Program-made: the position numbers and the translations under genes | Notes under the pieces: generated by a model | What the model was told of the DNA's origin: nothing | Databases searched by the model: none | Seen by the model: the letters and a program-made list of their open reading frames with translations, nothing else | Source of the DNA: Undibacterium hunanense | GTDB taxonomy: Bacteria > Pseudomonadota > Gammaproteobacteria > Burkholderiales > Burkholderiaceae_D | Length of the DNA: 64,000 nt | Assembly (NCBI RefSeq): GCF_014284335.1 | Contig: NZ_JACOGF010000016.1 | Span: forward strand, 1-64,000 | Reading direction: 5' to 3' | Part shown: positions 22,040 through 30,376 of the stretch, in pieces | Position numbering within the stretch: position 1 is the first letter of the stretch | Layout of the letters: each line of letters opens with the position of its first letter

Positions 22040-22831
22040 ATGGCTGTGAATAGTCTGAAATACTTGCCGCTACGCTGCCTGCTGATGCTGTGCCTGGTGG
22101 GCATATCATTGCAACATGCACTGGCCGGGGACGCAGTCAAAGAGATGGTGATGCTGACCACCGACCCGATAGACAGTCGCGGTCAGCCTGTTCCCATGCC
22201 GAGGCTGACTAAATTCTTTGAATTTATCGAGCGTGATCAGGGTATCAAAATACAGCATGTGCGCTATTCCTGGCCACGCGCCCTGATCGCCGCAGAAAGT
22301 GGTGAAGGCGTATTATTTGGCGTCAGCAAAACCAGGGAAAGAGAACGACTATTCCATTTTTCCTTACCCGTGCATTCCAAATACATTTTCCTGGTCACCA
22401 GAAATGATGCCACGTTCAAATTCAATTCCGTCGCTGACCTGAAAGGCAAAACAATAGGCATACCGCGTGGTATCAGTTTTGGTGATGATTTTGATGCCCT
22501 CAAGGACAATTTATTCACTGTTGAGCCAGACAATAATTCACCCATTTCACGCGTCTACAAATTACTGTTTCGCCGTATGGATGCCGGGGTCTTCAGTTCA
22601 TTGAGTAAAAACCCGCGTGAGCTGGAAGCGCGCCTGCAAAAAATGCGTGATGCGCATGACGGCGGCATGCCACCCATGAACAATGTACAACTCAGCATAC
22701 TGCCGAAACCGCTGCTGATAGACACCATCCATTTTGCTGTCAGGTCAGACAAGGATGACGGCATCATCGACAAACTCAATGCCGCCATCCTGAAAGCCAA
22801 AAGAATGGGTTTGCTGGCCGAATTGCGTTAG
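22040..22831 (+). CDS. periplasmic substrate-binding-like protein (SBP_bac_3 type)
   Basis: A 263-residue exported protein. The ATG at 22040 follows GAGGGTGAG and starts a signal peptide with a hydrophobic core (LRCLLMLCLVGISLQHALAG). The mature part has the pattern of family 3 solute-binding proteins: an aromatic binding strand near the start, FGVSKTRERERLFHFSLPVH, FNSVADLKGKTIGIPRGISFG (the domain-hinge motif), and a C-terminal KLNAAILKAKRMGLLAELR helix. No transporter genes are nearby, so it may be an orphan receptor. The ligand is unknown. Confidence 0.75.
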   Translation: MAVNSLKYLPLRCLLMLCLVGISLQHALAGDAVKEMVMLTTDPIDSRGQPVPMPRLTKFFEFIERDQGIKIQHVRYSWPRALIAAESGEGVLFGVSKTRERERLFHFSLPVHSKYIFLVTRNDATFKFNSVADLKGKTIGIPRGISFGDDFDALKDNLFTVEPDNNSPISRVYKLLFRRMDAGVFSSLSKNPRELEARLQKMRDAHDGGMPPMNNVQLSILPKPLLIDTIHFAVRSDKDDGIIDKLNAAILKAKRMGLLAELR

Positions 22832-22855
22832 CCCTGCTACAGACTTACAAGCTGC

Positions 22856-24100
22856 CTAGCTGTTTTCCAGCGCAATCAGTTCCTGCACTGTCTGGCGGCG
22901 GCGTATCTGTCTGATCTGTTCGCCATCGACCAGTATCTCTGGTATCAAAGGGCGTGAATTGTAATTCGACGACATGCTCGACCCATAGGCACCGGCGTCG
23001 TGGAAGACAAACAGATCACCAATTTCACTGACTGGCAAATCCTGGGTGGTGACCACACCACCGTCTTCTTGCGTGAAGACATCACCAGATTCACATAGCG
23101 GTCCGGCCACAACGGTCGGGCGCAGCGCCGTGGTGCGCGGTGTGCCATCTGGGGCATGTGTCGTAATGCGATGAAAACTGCCATACATGGAAGGGCGCAC
23201 CAGGTCATTGAAGCCGGCATCGACCAGGGCAAAGAAATTGCTGCCTACCTGTTTTTGCGCCCGCAGTTCAGAAATCAGGATACCGGATTGCGCCACCAGG
23301 AAACGGCCAGGTTCAATTTCCATGCTGATCTTGTGACCCAGCAGGGTTTCGATTTCTTTTCTGGCCTTGTCCCAGATTTCAAAATAATGCGCTGTATCCA
23401 CGGCTGGCTCATCGCCACGATAAGGGATGGACAAACCGCCACCGATGGAAATCGCCTGCAAATCACGCTGGCAGATTTTTACCTGTGCAATCATGGCATC
23501 ACAGACACTTTGCAAATGGTCGTAGTCTACGCCAGAGCCGATATGCATGTGCAGGCCCACCAGCTTCAAACCGTATTGGTCAATGATGGCCAGCGCGTTT
23601 TGCAATTCTTCATGCCAGATGCCGTGCTTGCTTTGCTCGCCGCCGGTATTGGTCTTGCGGCTGTGGCCATGACCAAAGCCGGGGTTGATGCGCAGCCAGA
23701 CGGCGTGGCCCGGATGTGCCTGGCCCAGTTGTTCCAGCATTTGTGGTGAACCGCAATTCACGGGAATATTCAATTCCACCACTCGCTTTAAGGTGGCGCG
23801 GTCCAGCAGATCGGCCGTAAACACGATAGGTGCATGGCCGCCCGCTGCGGCCTGGCTGGCATAGCCTGCTGCCAGTGCACGTTCCACTTCACCCAGGGAT
23901 ACCGAATCCACCATCACACCTTCTTCACGCATCAGGCGCAGCAGGTGGATATTGCTGGATGCCTTTTGGGCAAAGCGAATCACATCAAATTGTCGCAGGC
24001 GGGCAATTTGTGCTCTTATAACTGTGGCATCATAGGCCCAGCAAGGTGTCTGGAATTCATTCGCGATGCGGGCAAGTTGATGGGCGCTGATAGTTGTCAT
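22856..24100 (-). CDS. lysA: diaminopimelate decarboxylase-like enzyme
   Basis: A PLP-dependent fold-III decarboxylase of 414 residues. FAQKASSN contains the PLP lysine, GHGHSRKTNTGGEQSKHG and LHMHIGSG follow, then ISIGGGLSIPY (phosphate loop), EPGRFLV, and the substrate-side GPLCESGDVF with the essential Cys, ending in GAYGSSMSSNYNSRPL. The long form resembles E. coli LysA, which makes lysine from meso-diaminopimelate. It is divergent from an Lrp/AsnC regulator at 24234, which may control it. Other members act on related amino acids, so the substrate is probable rather than proven. Confidence 0.88.
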   Translation of the reverse strand: MTTISAHQLARIANEFQTPCWAYDATVIRAQIARLRQFDVIRFAQKASSNIHLLRLMREEGVMVDSVSLGEVERALAAGYASQAAAGGHAPIVFTADLLDRATLKRVVELNIPVNCGSPQMLEQLGQAHPGHAVWLRINPGFGHGHSRKTNTGGEQSKHGIWHEELQNALAIIDQYGLKLVGLHMHIGSGVDYDHLQSVCDAMIAQVKICQRDLQAISIGGGLSIPYRGDEPAVDTAHYFEIWDKARKEIETLLGHKISMEIEPGRFLVAQSGILISELRAQKQVGSNFFALVDAGFNDLVRPSMYGSFHRITTHAPDGTPRTTALRPTVVAGPLCESGDVFTQEDGGVVTTQDLPVSEIGDLFVFHDAGAYGSSMSSNYNSRPLIPEILVDGEQIRQIRRRQTVQELIALENS

Positions 24101-24233
24101 GGCAGTTTTCTGGGGCTTGATAAGGATTAGTGTAAGCTCTACTTTAACAAGTGCAACTCACAGTATGAATGGGATTCCATAAGGATTTTCTTCCCATTCC
24201 GTGGATTTGATTCGAAAAGAGCATGAAATACCT

Positions 24234-24683
24234 ATGAACTCAAAAATCGATCAGTTTGATCAAAAAATCCTGCAACTATTGCAACAGGATGCGCGTATTT
24301 CCCATGCCGAAATCGGTCGTCAGATTCATCTCAGCCAGCCTGCCGTGTCTGAGCGCATTAAACGGCTGGAAGCTGCACAAGTCATCCGTGCCTACCGTGC
24401 CGATATTAATCCCAAGGCGCTGGGCTATCAAATCACTGCCATGATCCGGCTTTCCACACGGCAGGGCAGGCCGTATGCCCAATATGTTGCCAATTGTCCG
24501 GAAATTATCGACTGTTATACTGTCACAGGTGAAGATGGCGCTGTCATGCGGGTGCTGGCTAGCGATGTGGAACACTTGCAACGCATCATCAATGAACTCA
24601 ATGTTTTTGGCTCAACCTCAACCGCCATCGTGCTGACTACCCATGTTGCCGGCAAGCCCATCACGGTGCCAGCCATCGATTAA
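24234..24683 (+). CDS. Lrp/AsnC-family transcriptional regulator
   Basis: A 149-residue feast/famine regulator. The ATG at 24234 is taken; the frame is open 33 bases further up from a GTG. The N-terminal helix-turn-helix reads DQKILQLLQQDARISHAEIG and HLSQPAVSERIKRLEAAQVI. The C-terminal RAM domain contains CYTVTGEDGAVMRVLASDVE and the sensing loop. It is divergent from lysA with a 133-base gap, suggesting it regulates lysA or lysine-related genes. Confidence 0.88.
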   Translation: MNSKIDQFDQKILQLLQQDARISHAEIGRQIHLSQPAVSERIKRLEAAQVIRAYRADINPKALGYQITAMIRLSTRQGRPYAQYVANCPEIIDCYTVTGEDGAVMRVLASDVEHLQRIINELNVFGSTSTAIVLTTHVAGKPITVPAID

Positions 24684-24752
24684 GCGTAGGGCAAGAACGC
24701 GGGGCTGGCTGCATACCGGCCTGGTCATACCCTTATTTTGAAAGGATGTCTC

Positions 24753-25550
24753 ATGCAAAAACACAATCGCTTTTCTCTTGCGCTGCTGACAGGACTGATT
24801 TTGCAGGCGGCTTTTACCTGTACAACGGCCTATGCCGACGATACCGCAACTGTTGACAATGCCATTACCCCTTACCGTCCTTCCGTATCCAATTCTGCCC
24901 AGTTGCCGCTGGAAGGGCAGCTTGAACTGGAAATGGGTATCGCCTCTGCGCGTACCGATGCAGCACGCAATCAGAGCCTGCCTTATCTGTTCAAGCTGGC
25001 TTTTTCCAAAGAGTGGGGCGTCTTGCTGGGCGGTTCTGCCCGTGTCATTAATGATGACGGTGCTGGCCAGCGCGACCAGGGGTTTGGCGATACCTCACTG
25101 ATCATCAAACGTGCCTTCATCATCAGTGACGAGACTGCTTTGGGGCTTGAGTTCGGCAATAAATTCCCTACTGCCGGGCAACCACTGGGGTCAGGTAAAT
25201 CCGACTGGACCATCAACGGCATCGTCAGTCAGGACCTGGGTCAGATCCATGTTGACGTCAACCTGAATGCAACCCACCTGGGTGCCGCCGATGCCGGTAC
25301 GTCACACTGGCAAAATGGTCTGTCAAGCGCATTCTCTACCGCATTGGCCGATAAGTGGAACATGACTGCCGAATGGGCAGGCTGGCGCCAGGCCGGTACC
25401 AAAAATCAGGGGCAGGTATTGGTCGCGCTGACATACAGCCCCAACAAACGCATGACGCTGGATGCCGGTATGATCAAAGGGCTGACCAGTGCATCCCCGG
25501 ACCGGACCCTGTTTGCGGGAATAGTGATTCCGGTAGCCAAACTCTGGTAA
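24753..25550 (+). CDS. outer-membrane beta-barrel protein, MetA-pathway (PF13557-like)
   Basis: A 265-residue exported protein. The start at 24753 follows AAAGGA by six bases; signal peptide MQKHNRFSLALLTGLILQ and onward, likely cleaved after AYA. The mature sequence is a run of alternating strands (LELEMGIASART, GVLLGGSARV, SLIIKRAFII, QVLVALTYSPNKRMTLDAGM) ending in an aromatic residue (KLW), as in outer-membrane barrels. It resembles the family named for phenol meta-pathway transporters. The substrate is unknown. Confidence 0.65.
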   Translation: MQKHNRFSLALLTGLILQAAFTCTTAYADDTATVDNAITPYRPSVSNSAQLPLEGQLELEMGIASARTDAARNQSLPYLFKLAFSKEWGVLLGGSARVINDDGAGQRDQGFGDTSLIIKRAFIISDETALGLEFGNKFPTAGQPLGSGKSDWTINGIVSQDLGQIHVDVNLNATHLGAADAGTSHWQNGLSSAFSTALADKWNMTAEWAGWRQAGTKNQGQVLVALTYSPNKRMTLDAGMIKGLTSASPDRTLFAGIVIPVAKLW

Positions 25551-25675
25551 TGGCCGCTTTTGTTTAACAGGGCGTAAGCAGCAGCGATTTAAAGCGCTGC
25601 TGCAAACCCCCTTTGGGCATAAGGTTTATAATGAGGCGGTCTGTTCGTTTTTAGCTCTGGAAGTCATATAGTCAT

Positions 25676-26197
25676 ATGCTCGCACCTTCGTCACCTCGCA
25701 AATTTGCCCTGTTTTCTGTCACCGCCATAGTGGCAGTGGTGGTTCTGGGCTTTCTGTTTTATCAGTCGCTGGGCAGCAAGCAGGCCATGCCGGATGTCAG
25801 TTTCACCAATCTCAAGGGTGAACAAATTTCTGCACAAAGCTTGCGTGGCAAGGTGGTCATGGTGAATTTCTGGGCGACCTCATGCACGACTTGCGTGGCA
25901 GAAATGCCAAAAATGATAGAGACCTACAACAAATACAATAAGCAAGGGCTGGAATTTGTTGCCGTGGCGATGAGTTACGACCGGCCTGATTACGTTCTCA
26001 ACTACACCGAAACCAGAAAACTGCCTTTCCATGTGGCACTGGATACACAGGGCAAGCTGGCGCAGTCATTTGGCGATGTCAAATTGACGCCCACTACCTA
26101 TGTCATCGACAAGCAGGGCAATATCCTGAAACGCTATGTCGGCGAACCCTCATTTGCCGAATTGCACAGCCTGCTGGAAAAAGCCCTGGCCGCCTGA
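25676..26197 (+). CDS. TlpA-like thioredoxin with N-terminal membrane anchor
   Basis: A 173-residue protein with one transmembrane anchor (about residues 10-30, ALFSVTAIVAVVVLGFLFYQ) and a periplasmic thioredoxin domain. The active site is WATSCTTC, and TPTTYVIDKQGNILKRY gives the cis-proline strand. Members of this type keep c-type cytochrome or other periplasmic thiols reduced. Its stop abuts the convergent FMN reductase stop with no gap. It is the second TlpA-like gene in the window; the two are not close copies. Confidence 0.87.
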   Translation: MLAPSSPRKFALFSVTAIVAVVVLGFLFYQSLGSKQAMPDVSFTNLKGEQISAQSLRGKVVMVNFWATSCTTCVAEMPKMIETYNKYNKQGLEFVAVAMSYDRPDYVLNYTETRKLPFHVALDTQGKLAQSFGDVKLTPTTYVIDKQGNILKRYVGEPSFAELHSLLEKALAA

Positions 26198-26746
26198 TCA
26201 GCTCAACGCTGGCTGCCCCAACTGCTGCAAGCGATAATAATCTCCCATGGCAGCCAGTGCTGCCTGTAACTGCAGCGCTATGGCTGGGTGTGCGACGATG
26301 CCATCTTCATCCAGCCCACCACCTATCACCGCTACCGTCACCGATGCCGCTTCTATAATCTGTGCCGACATCACCGTCAGTATTTCCCTTAATGCCGCAT
26401 CGGCATGTATTGCCCGCGGGGATGCATTCAATACCACCACCGGCTTGTTCACAAAGACATCACTGCTGACAGTCCAGTCCAGCGCATTCTTCAGCACGCC
26501 TGTGATGCCGTGCGCGTATTCCGGGCTGGCGATCAGTACCACGTCAGCGCTGGCAATCTGTTGTTTAAAGTTAATCACGCTGGCTGGTGGGCATGCATCC
26601 AGGTCGGGATTGAACAAGGGCAAGTCTGCCATGCCGGCAAATTCCTGGATCAGCATGTCTGGCGGTGCCAGCCGCCGTATGGCGTGTAGCAGCATGGCAT
26701 TCAGCGAGGCGGCACGCAGGCTGCCACAAATAGTCAATATGTTCAT
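26198..26746 (-). CDS. NADPH-dependent FMN reductase-family protein
   Basis: A 182-residue flavodoxin-fold protein. The FMN phosphate loop is ICGSLRAASLNAML at the N-terminus, and SPEYAHGITGVLKNALDW is the second flavin-binding signature. These enzymes reduce FMN, azo dyes, chromate or quinones; the physiological substrate is not evident. It converges on the TlpA-like gene and has no close upstream partner. Confidence 0.88.
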   Translation of the reverse strand: MNILTICGSLRAASLNAMLLHAIRRLAPPDMLIQEFAGMADLPLFNPDLDACPPASVINFKQQIASADVVLIASPEYAHGITGVLKNALDWTVSSDVFVNKPVVVLNASPRAIHADAALREILTVMSAQIIEAASVTVAVIGGGLDEDGIVAHPAIALQLQAALAAMGDYYRLQQLGQPALS

Positions 26747-26786
26747 TCAGATGATTCGGTGAAAGAAGTACCCAATTAGTGTTTAA

Positions 26787-26819
26787 GACGTGCTTAAGGC
26801 GTGCTTATGACGTGCTTGT
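26787..26819. repeat. 11-bp tandem repeat, three copies
   Basis: Three head-to-tail 11-base units of the form G(A/G)CGTGCTT(A/G)(A/T) lie just upstream of the FMN reductase gene, with a decayed fourth unit after them. The rest of the gap to 27011 is AT-rich with no convincing gene. Confidence 0.75.
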
Positions 26820-27011
26820 AGTGTGCCCTATTATGAGTTAATTCCGGCATTGCTGTTTTGACTTTAAATTTATGTTTATGTCAATTGGTATAAACCAAAA
26901 AGCAACTTCTTGTAAAAAATTAATGCCATTACTCGTTTTACAGCTATTCTTTGATTGACCCACTAGCGGAGGCGGTTTATTTTTTAGCCGGATAATAAAA
27001 AGGGTAGATTG

Positions 27012-27743
27012 ATGTCGGCGTCTTATAGCAACGATGAAATAGAAGACAAGTTTTTCTTGCTTGGGCAAAGGGAAATCCTGGGTGCCCTGAACGAGCTTGC
27101 GCACCGTCGTGAGCCCGTGACCGTTTATTTTAATGACGGCAAGCAATTTATCGTCACCATGATCCTGTCTGCCAGATCGGATGGTCTGGTGTTTGACGTC
27201 GGCGGTGATGCAGGTTCGAACAAGCGTCTGGAACAGGCCAAGACCTGTGTTTTTCTGGCTTTTCCGGATGGCATACGCGTACAGTTTTCTGGTGTTGATC
27301 CGCAGCCTTTCACCTGGGGCGACCAGGATGCATTCTGGGTGCCGATTCCCAAACGCGTGGTCCGTATGCAGCGCCGCGAGTATTTCCGTAACCAGCTTCC
27401 CATTATTGACCCGCTGATGGTCAAACTGTATGACGACAAGGGACAGATGATCGCGAACTGGCCTATTTATGATCTCAGTGTGGGTGGCCTGAGCGTGCAG
27501 TTGACCGGTGCGCCAGAACTGAAACTGCAAGATCGCGTCGCCAAAATGCTGATCGTACTGGGTGCCAGAAATATCGTCCATTGCGAAGGCGTGGTACGTC
27601 ACATCACTTCACTGGACAGAACCACAAGCGGCAAGCACCGTGTTGGTCTCAGTTTCCAGAAACTGCCGCATGACATGGACGTGGCGATACAAAAGCATAT
27701 CAACCAGCTTGAGTACGAGCGCCGCAAATTGCTGCCCAAGTAA
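27012..27743 (+). CDS. ycgR: flagellar brake protein YcgR-type, PilZ c-di-GMP effector
   Basis: A 243-residue protein with an N-terminal YcgR domain (about 10-110) and a C-terminal PilZ domain (about 115-235). The c-di-GMP motifs are QRREYFR (RxxxR) at the interdomain linker and DLSVGGLSV (the D/NxSxxG motif). In the known family it slows the flagellar motor when c-di-GMP is high. ATG at 27012 is chosen over a TTG three bases before. A GGDEF/EAL protein lies at the far right of the window, but the two are not linked by position. Confidence 0.9.
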   Translation: MSASYSNDEIEDKFFLLGQREILGALNELAHRREPVTVYFNDGKQFIVTMILSARSDGLVFDVGGDAGSNKRLEQAKTCVFLAFPDGIRVQFSGVDPQPFTWGDQDAFWVPIPKRVVRMQRREYFRNQLPIIDPLMVKLYDDKGQMIANWPIYDLSVGGLSVQLTGAPELKLQDRVAKMLIVLGARNIVHCEGVVRHITSLDRTTSGKHRVGLSFQKLPHDMDVAIQKHINQLEYERRKLLPK

Positions 27744-27766
27744 GGCTAGCCTATTTACAGTAGGCT

Positions 27767-27790
27767 TATGCGTCTATGCGTCTATGCGTC
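27767..27790. repeat. 8-bp tandem repeat, three copies
   Basis: TATGCGTC is repeated three times without change, 24 bases after the ycgR stop. A further partial TATC follows. Confidence 0.85.
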
Positions 27791-28001
27791 TATCTAAGGG
27801 CGGCTGATTTTCTGATCCCACTAAGCGATTGCCTGTACCCGTATGCGTGCAATAAGCAAGGCAATCGCCGCCTTCAGTTTCCTTAAAATCACCAGGCAGT
27901 GAAGCAATGCACCTGTAGTCGCTGGTGGTTTGTTCGCGCATCTGGAAAGCAGCAGCAAACACTGTTACAGTTATTATTCGAACAGCCATTCGGGGACAGG
28001 C

Positions 28002-29834
28002 ATGATGATGACGGTAGAGCAAATGCGTATTCAGGTCGACAAAACCTGTCGTGATGAAGCTGATTTTGACGAAACCATGGATTTGCTGGCAAGCAGTATT
28101 GCCGCCCATCCCGAAGAGCCAGAATTTTTGCGCATGCGTATTACGCTTTTTGATGCAGCCTATGACCATGTTGCTGCGCTGAAAGACCGCCAAAGCCTGC
28201 AGGTCTTGCTGCCTGATGATGTGGATAACCAGCTTGCCATCCTGGCGCGCCAGCATCGCTCTGCATACTGGATTGCAGAAGACGTGTTCGCCGACAGAAT
28301 TCAGGCCCTGTCACCCGATGAAGAAGATGTTGGCACAGACTTGCAGGATGAAGAGCAAGATGATGAGAACGATGATGAGAACGACGGCGCCATCGCCGCA
28401 CTGCAAACAGAAATAGATATCTACGTCGATCAACTTGAAAACCAGGCAGTAGATGGCTTTTTGCATTTGATGACCCGACACGCCGGTGATGCATCCGGCG
28501 CCCGCAAGATATTGGCGGCGTGGAGCGATACCGGCATAGCGGCACCATGGCGACACTACACCATGATTTTGCAGGCATTGGCCGCCCATCCGCATGATGC
28601 TGCGCTGAAAAAAGAAAAGGCGAGCTTTCTGGTGTCGCTGTGTGAAGAAGTGGAAGAGCACACCGATAAAACGCCCATGGGTTATTTTGAACACATGATC
28701 GCTGGCCGCTTTCATGCCCTGACCGTGTTTGAAGCCATTGCCGCGATTGATGATGTGGATACGCTGCAAAACGAGCCTTTGTTGCTGACCCAAAAAGCGC
28801 GTTTGCAAAAAGCACTGGACGATTATCCTGCGGCAGCGGCAAGCTTGCGACTGGCAGCAGACGCCTATGCAAATGCATTGCAACTGGCAGGCGAAGATGA
28901 GCGTGAAGACTTGCAAGCCAGCCTGGATGAAGTCTTGCAAGACGCTGCCGCCTGTGAAGCTGGCCGTGAAGCCGTGTATGCGGCCCACTTTGCCCAGATT
29001 GAAAGTTCCATGGCGCGCCTGGACGATTTACCAGGTTTTCAGCCAGGCAGGGAAGGGCCGGCAGACAATCTGGCTGAGCCTCTGGCGAATCTCAAATCCT
29101 CCCTGCAAGAATGGCAAACCGCCAGCAGCAATATCCCCGCCGCGCCCGATGAAGAAGAAAAGCTGAAACTACAATCCATTGCCACCAAAATCGCCAGCAG
29201 CAGCATGAGTCTGGTCCAATGGGATCATATCGACATACAGGCCATGCAAAGAACCAGCTTCAGCGAAGAGATCAGTCCCTGGTTTGATGAATTGTCGACG
29301 GAGCTGGACAAGGCTGGCATGCAGTTTTTATCCTGGTTCCAAAATCTTTCCAATGTGGCGGCGCTTAAACGCGAAGCACCGGGGCAATGCTGGGTATCTG
29401 CCCAAGCTGATTTTGCACTGACGGCAGAAGCCGCAGGCAAGATACGCCTGAAGCGTTGTTTCAGCGTTTTCAGCGACGGGTCATTAATGCTGACCACTGA
29501 CAGCCGTAGCGGCACTTATTACGTCAGTGGGCCGCATGTACTTGGGTTTTCTGTCTTTAAATCAACTTCGCTGACAGAAATGCTGACCCTGCACCGCGCC
29601 CGCGTTCAGGCGCATCTGGCAAGCATACCTGGTGTAAGCGTCAAACCCATCCGTGATCTGGCCGATATCGAGGCCTTTGAAAACCAGTTACGTACCCATG
29701 GGCGCGAATTCCGCCTGGCGCAGGGCATCACCGACCGGGAAATACGCGGCATGAATGTCCAGTTCAATGATTATTTTGCGATTGAGTTGAAACGGGAAGT
29801 GGCGGCTTTGATTGCCGGATTGACGTTGGATTAA
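28002..29834 (+). CDS. large helical protein with acidic segment, unknown function
   Basis: About 610 residues; not recognised. The ATG at 28002 is taken because a purine-rich GGGGACAGG precedes it; two more ATG codons follow directly and the frame is open 72 bases upstream. No signal peptide or membrane segment is seen. The N-terminal half is rich in Ala, Leu, Glu and Asp with repeat-like helices (LDDYPAAAASLRLAADAYANAL resembles a TPR unit), and a very acidic linker (EEQDDENDDENDG) sits near residue 120. The C-terminal third has mixed strands and helices (SVFSDGSLMLTTDSRSGTYY). It is probably a cytoplasmic scaffold. Confidence 0.7.
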   Translation: MMMTVEQMRIQVDKTCRDEADFDETMDLLASSIAAHPEEPEFLRMRITLFDAAYDHVAALKDRQSLQVLLPDDVDNQLAILARQHRSAYWIAEDVFADRIQALSPDEEDVGTDLQDEEQDDENDDENDGAIAALQTEIDIYVDQLENQAVDGFLHLMTRHAGDASGARKILAAWSDTGIAAPWRHYTMILQALAAHPHDAALKKEKASFLVSLCEEVEEHTDKTPMGYFEHMIAGRFHALTVFEAIAAIDDVDTLQNEPLLLTQKARLQKALDDYPAAAASLRLAADAYANALQLAGEDEREDLQASLDEVLQDAAACEAGREAVYAAHFAQIESSMARLDDLPGFQPGREGPADNLAEPLANLKSSLQEWQTASSNIPAAPDEEEKLKLQSIATKIASSSMSLVQWDHIDIQAMQRTSFSEEISPWFDELSTELDKAGMQFLSWFQNLSNVAALKREAPGQCWVSAQADFALTAEAAGKIRLKRCFSVFSDGSLMLTTDSRSGTYYVSGPHVLGFSVFKSTSLTEMLTLHRARVQAHLASIPGVSVKPIRDLADIEAFENQLRTHGREFRLAQGITDREIRGMNVQFNDYFAIELKREVAALIAGLTLD

Positions 29835-29889
29835 AGGCGGGATTAAAGGTGGGATTAAAGGTGGGATTAAAGGTGGGATTAAAGGTGGG
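29827..29889. repeat. 12-bp tandem repeat overlapping a stop codon
   Basis: Four perfect copies of GGGATTAAAGGT (29839-29886) follow one imperfect copy (29827-29838) that includes the last codon and TAA stop of the preceding gene. The array may have grown by slippage from the gene end. It lies just before the blaI promoter region. Confidence 0.9.
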
Positions 29890-29908
29890 TAAAAAAAAGA
29901 AGTGATTA

Positions 29909-29951
29909 TAGAAAAATATTTCTAGACAAAAGTTTCTAGAACATTTATTCT
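29909..29951 (+). promoter_or_regulatory. bla operon promoter with tandem dyad operator
   Basis: Two overlapping 16-base dyads of the form TAGA-N8-TCTA lie at 29909-29924 and 29923-29938, sharing the TA at 29923-29924. The second overlaps a good -35 (TAGACA, 29923-29928), followed after 17 bases by TATTCT (29946-29951). BlaI/MecI repressors bind dyads over their own promoter, so this is the expected place for the BlaI operator. The sequence differs from the Gram-positive TACA/TGTA site. Binding is inferred. Confidence 0.6.
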
Positions 29952-29980
29952 GCTTACATTCTCAAATCAGGATGTTTAGC

Positions 29981-30376
29981 ATGTCACTTTCCGGTCAAAA
30001 ATCTGCCATTCCCAAGCCCACTGCATCCGAGCTGAATTTGCTCAAGGTCTTGTGGCAGCAAGGCCCCCTGAATGCCAAGCAGGTGCATGAAGCGGTGCAG
30101 GCCGAGCGCCCTGATCTGGCCTATGCCACCGTACTGCGGCATTTACAGATCATGCATGGCAAAGGCATCCTGACGCGTGATGAAAGTCAGCGCTCACATA
30201 TCTATGCGCCGTCGCAAGAGCAGGATTCGTTACAGACCAATCTGCTCAAAGACATGATACAGAAAGTCTTTGCCGGCTCTGGCAAGGCCCTGGTACTGGC
30301 CGCCTTGCGTGGCCACGTCAGCGCGCAGGAACGCGACGAGATAGAACAAATTCTTCAGGATGAGAAAAAATCATGA
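29981..30376 (+). CDS. blaI: BlaI/MecI-family transcriptional repressor
   Basis: A 131-residue winged-helix protein of the penicillinase repressor family. Visible are KPTASELNLLKVLWQQGPL, the recognition helix region AYATVLRHLQIMHGKGIL, and the C-terminal dimer segment with AGSGKALVLAALRGHVSAQE. In the known system BlaI is cut when BlaR1 senses beta-lactam. The ATG at 29981 follows AGGA by eight bases; a start nine bases upstream is possible. Its last four bases overlap the start of the sensor gene (ATGA), so the pair is co-translated. Confidence 0.92.
   Translation: MSLSGQKSAIPKPTASELNLLKVLWQQGPLNAKQVHEAVQAERPDLAYATVLRHLQIMHGKGILTRDESQRSHIYAPSQEQDSLQTNLLKDMIQKVFAGSGKALVLAALRGHVSAQERDEIEQILQDEKKS

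Noticed and set aside
26838..27602. 254-codon frame antisense to ycgR
   Set aside because: It overlaps a confident gene almost fully and has no ribosome site or recognisable domain.
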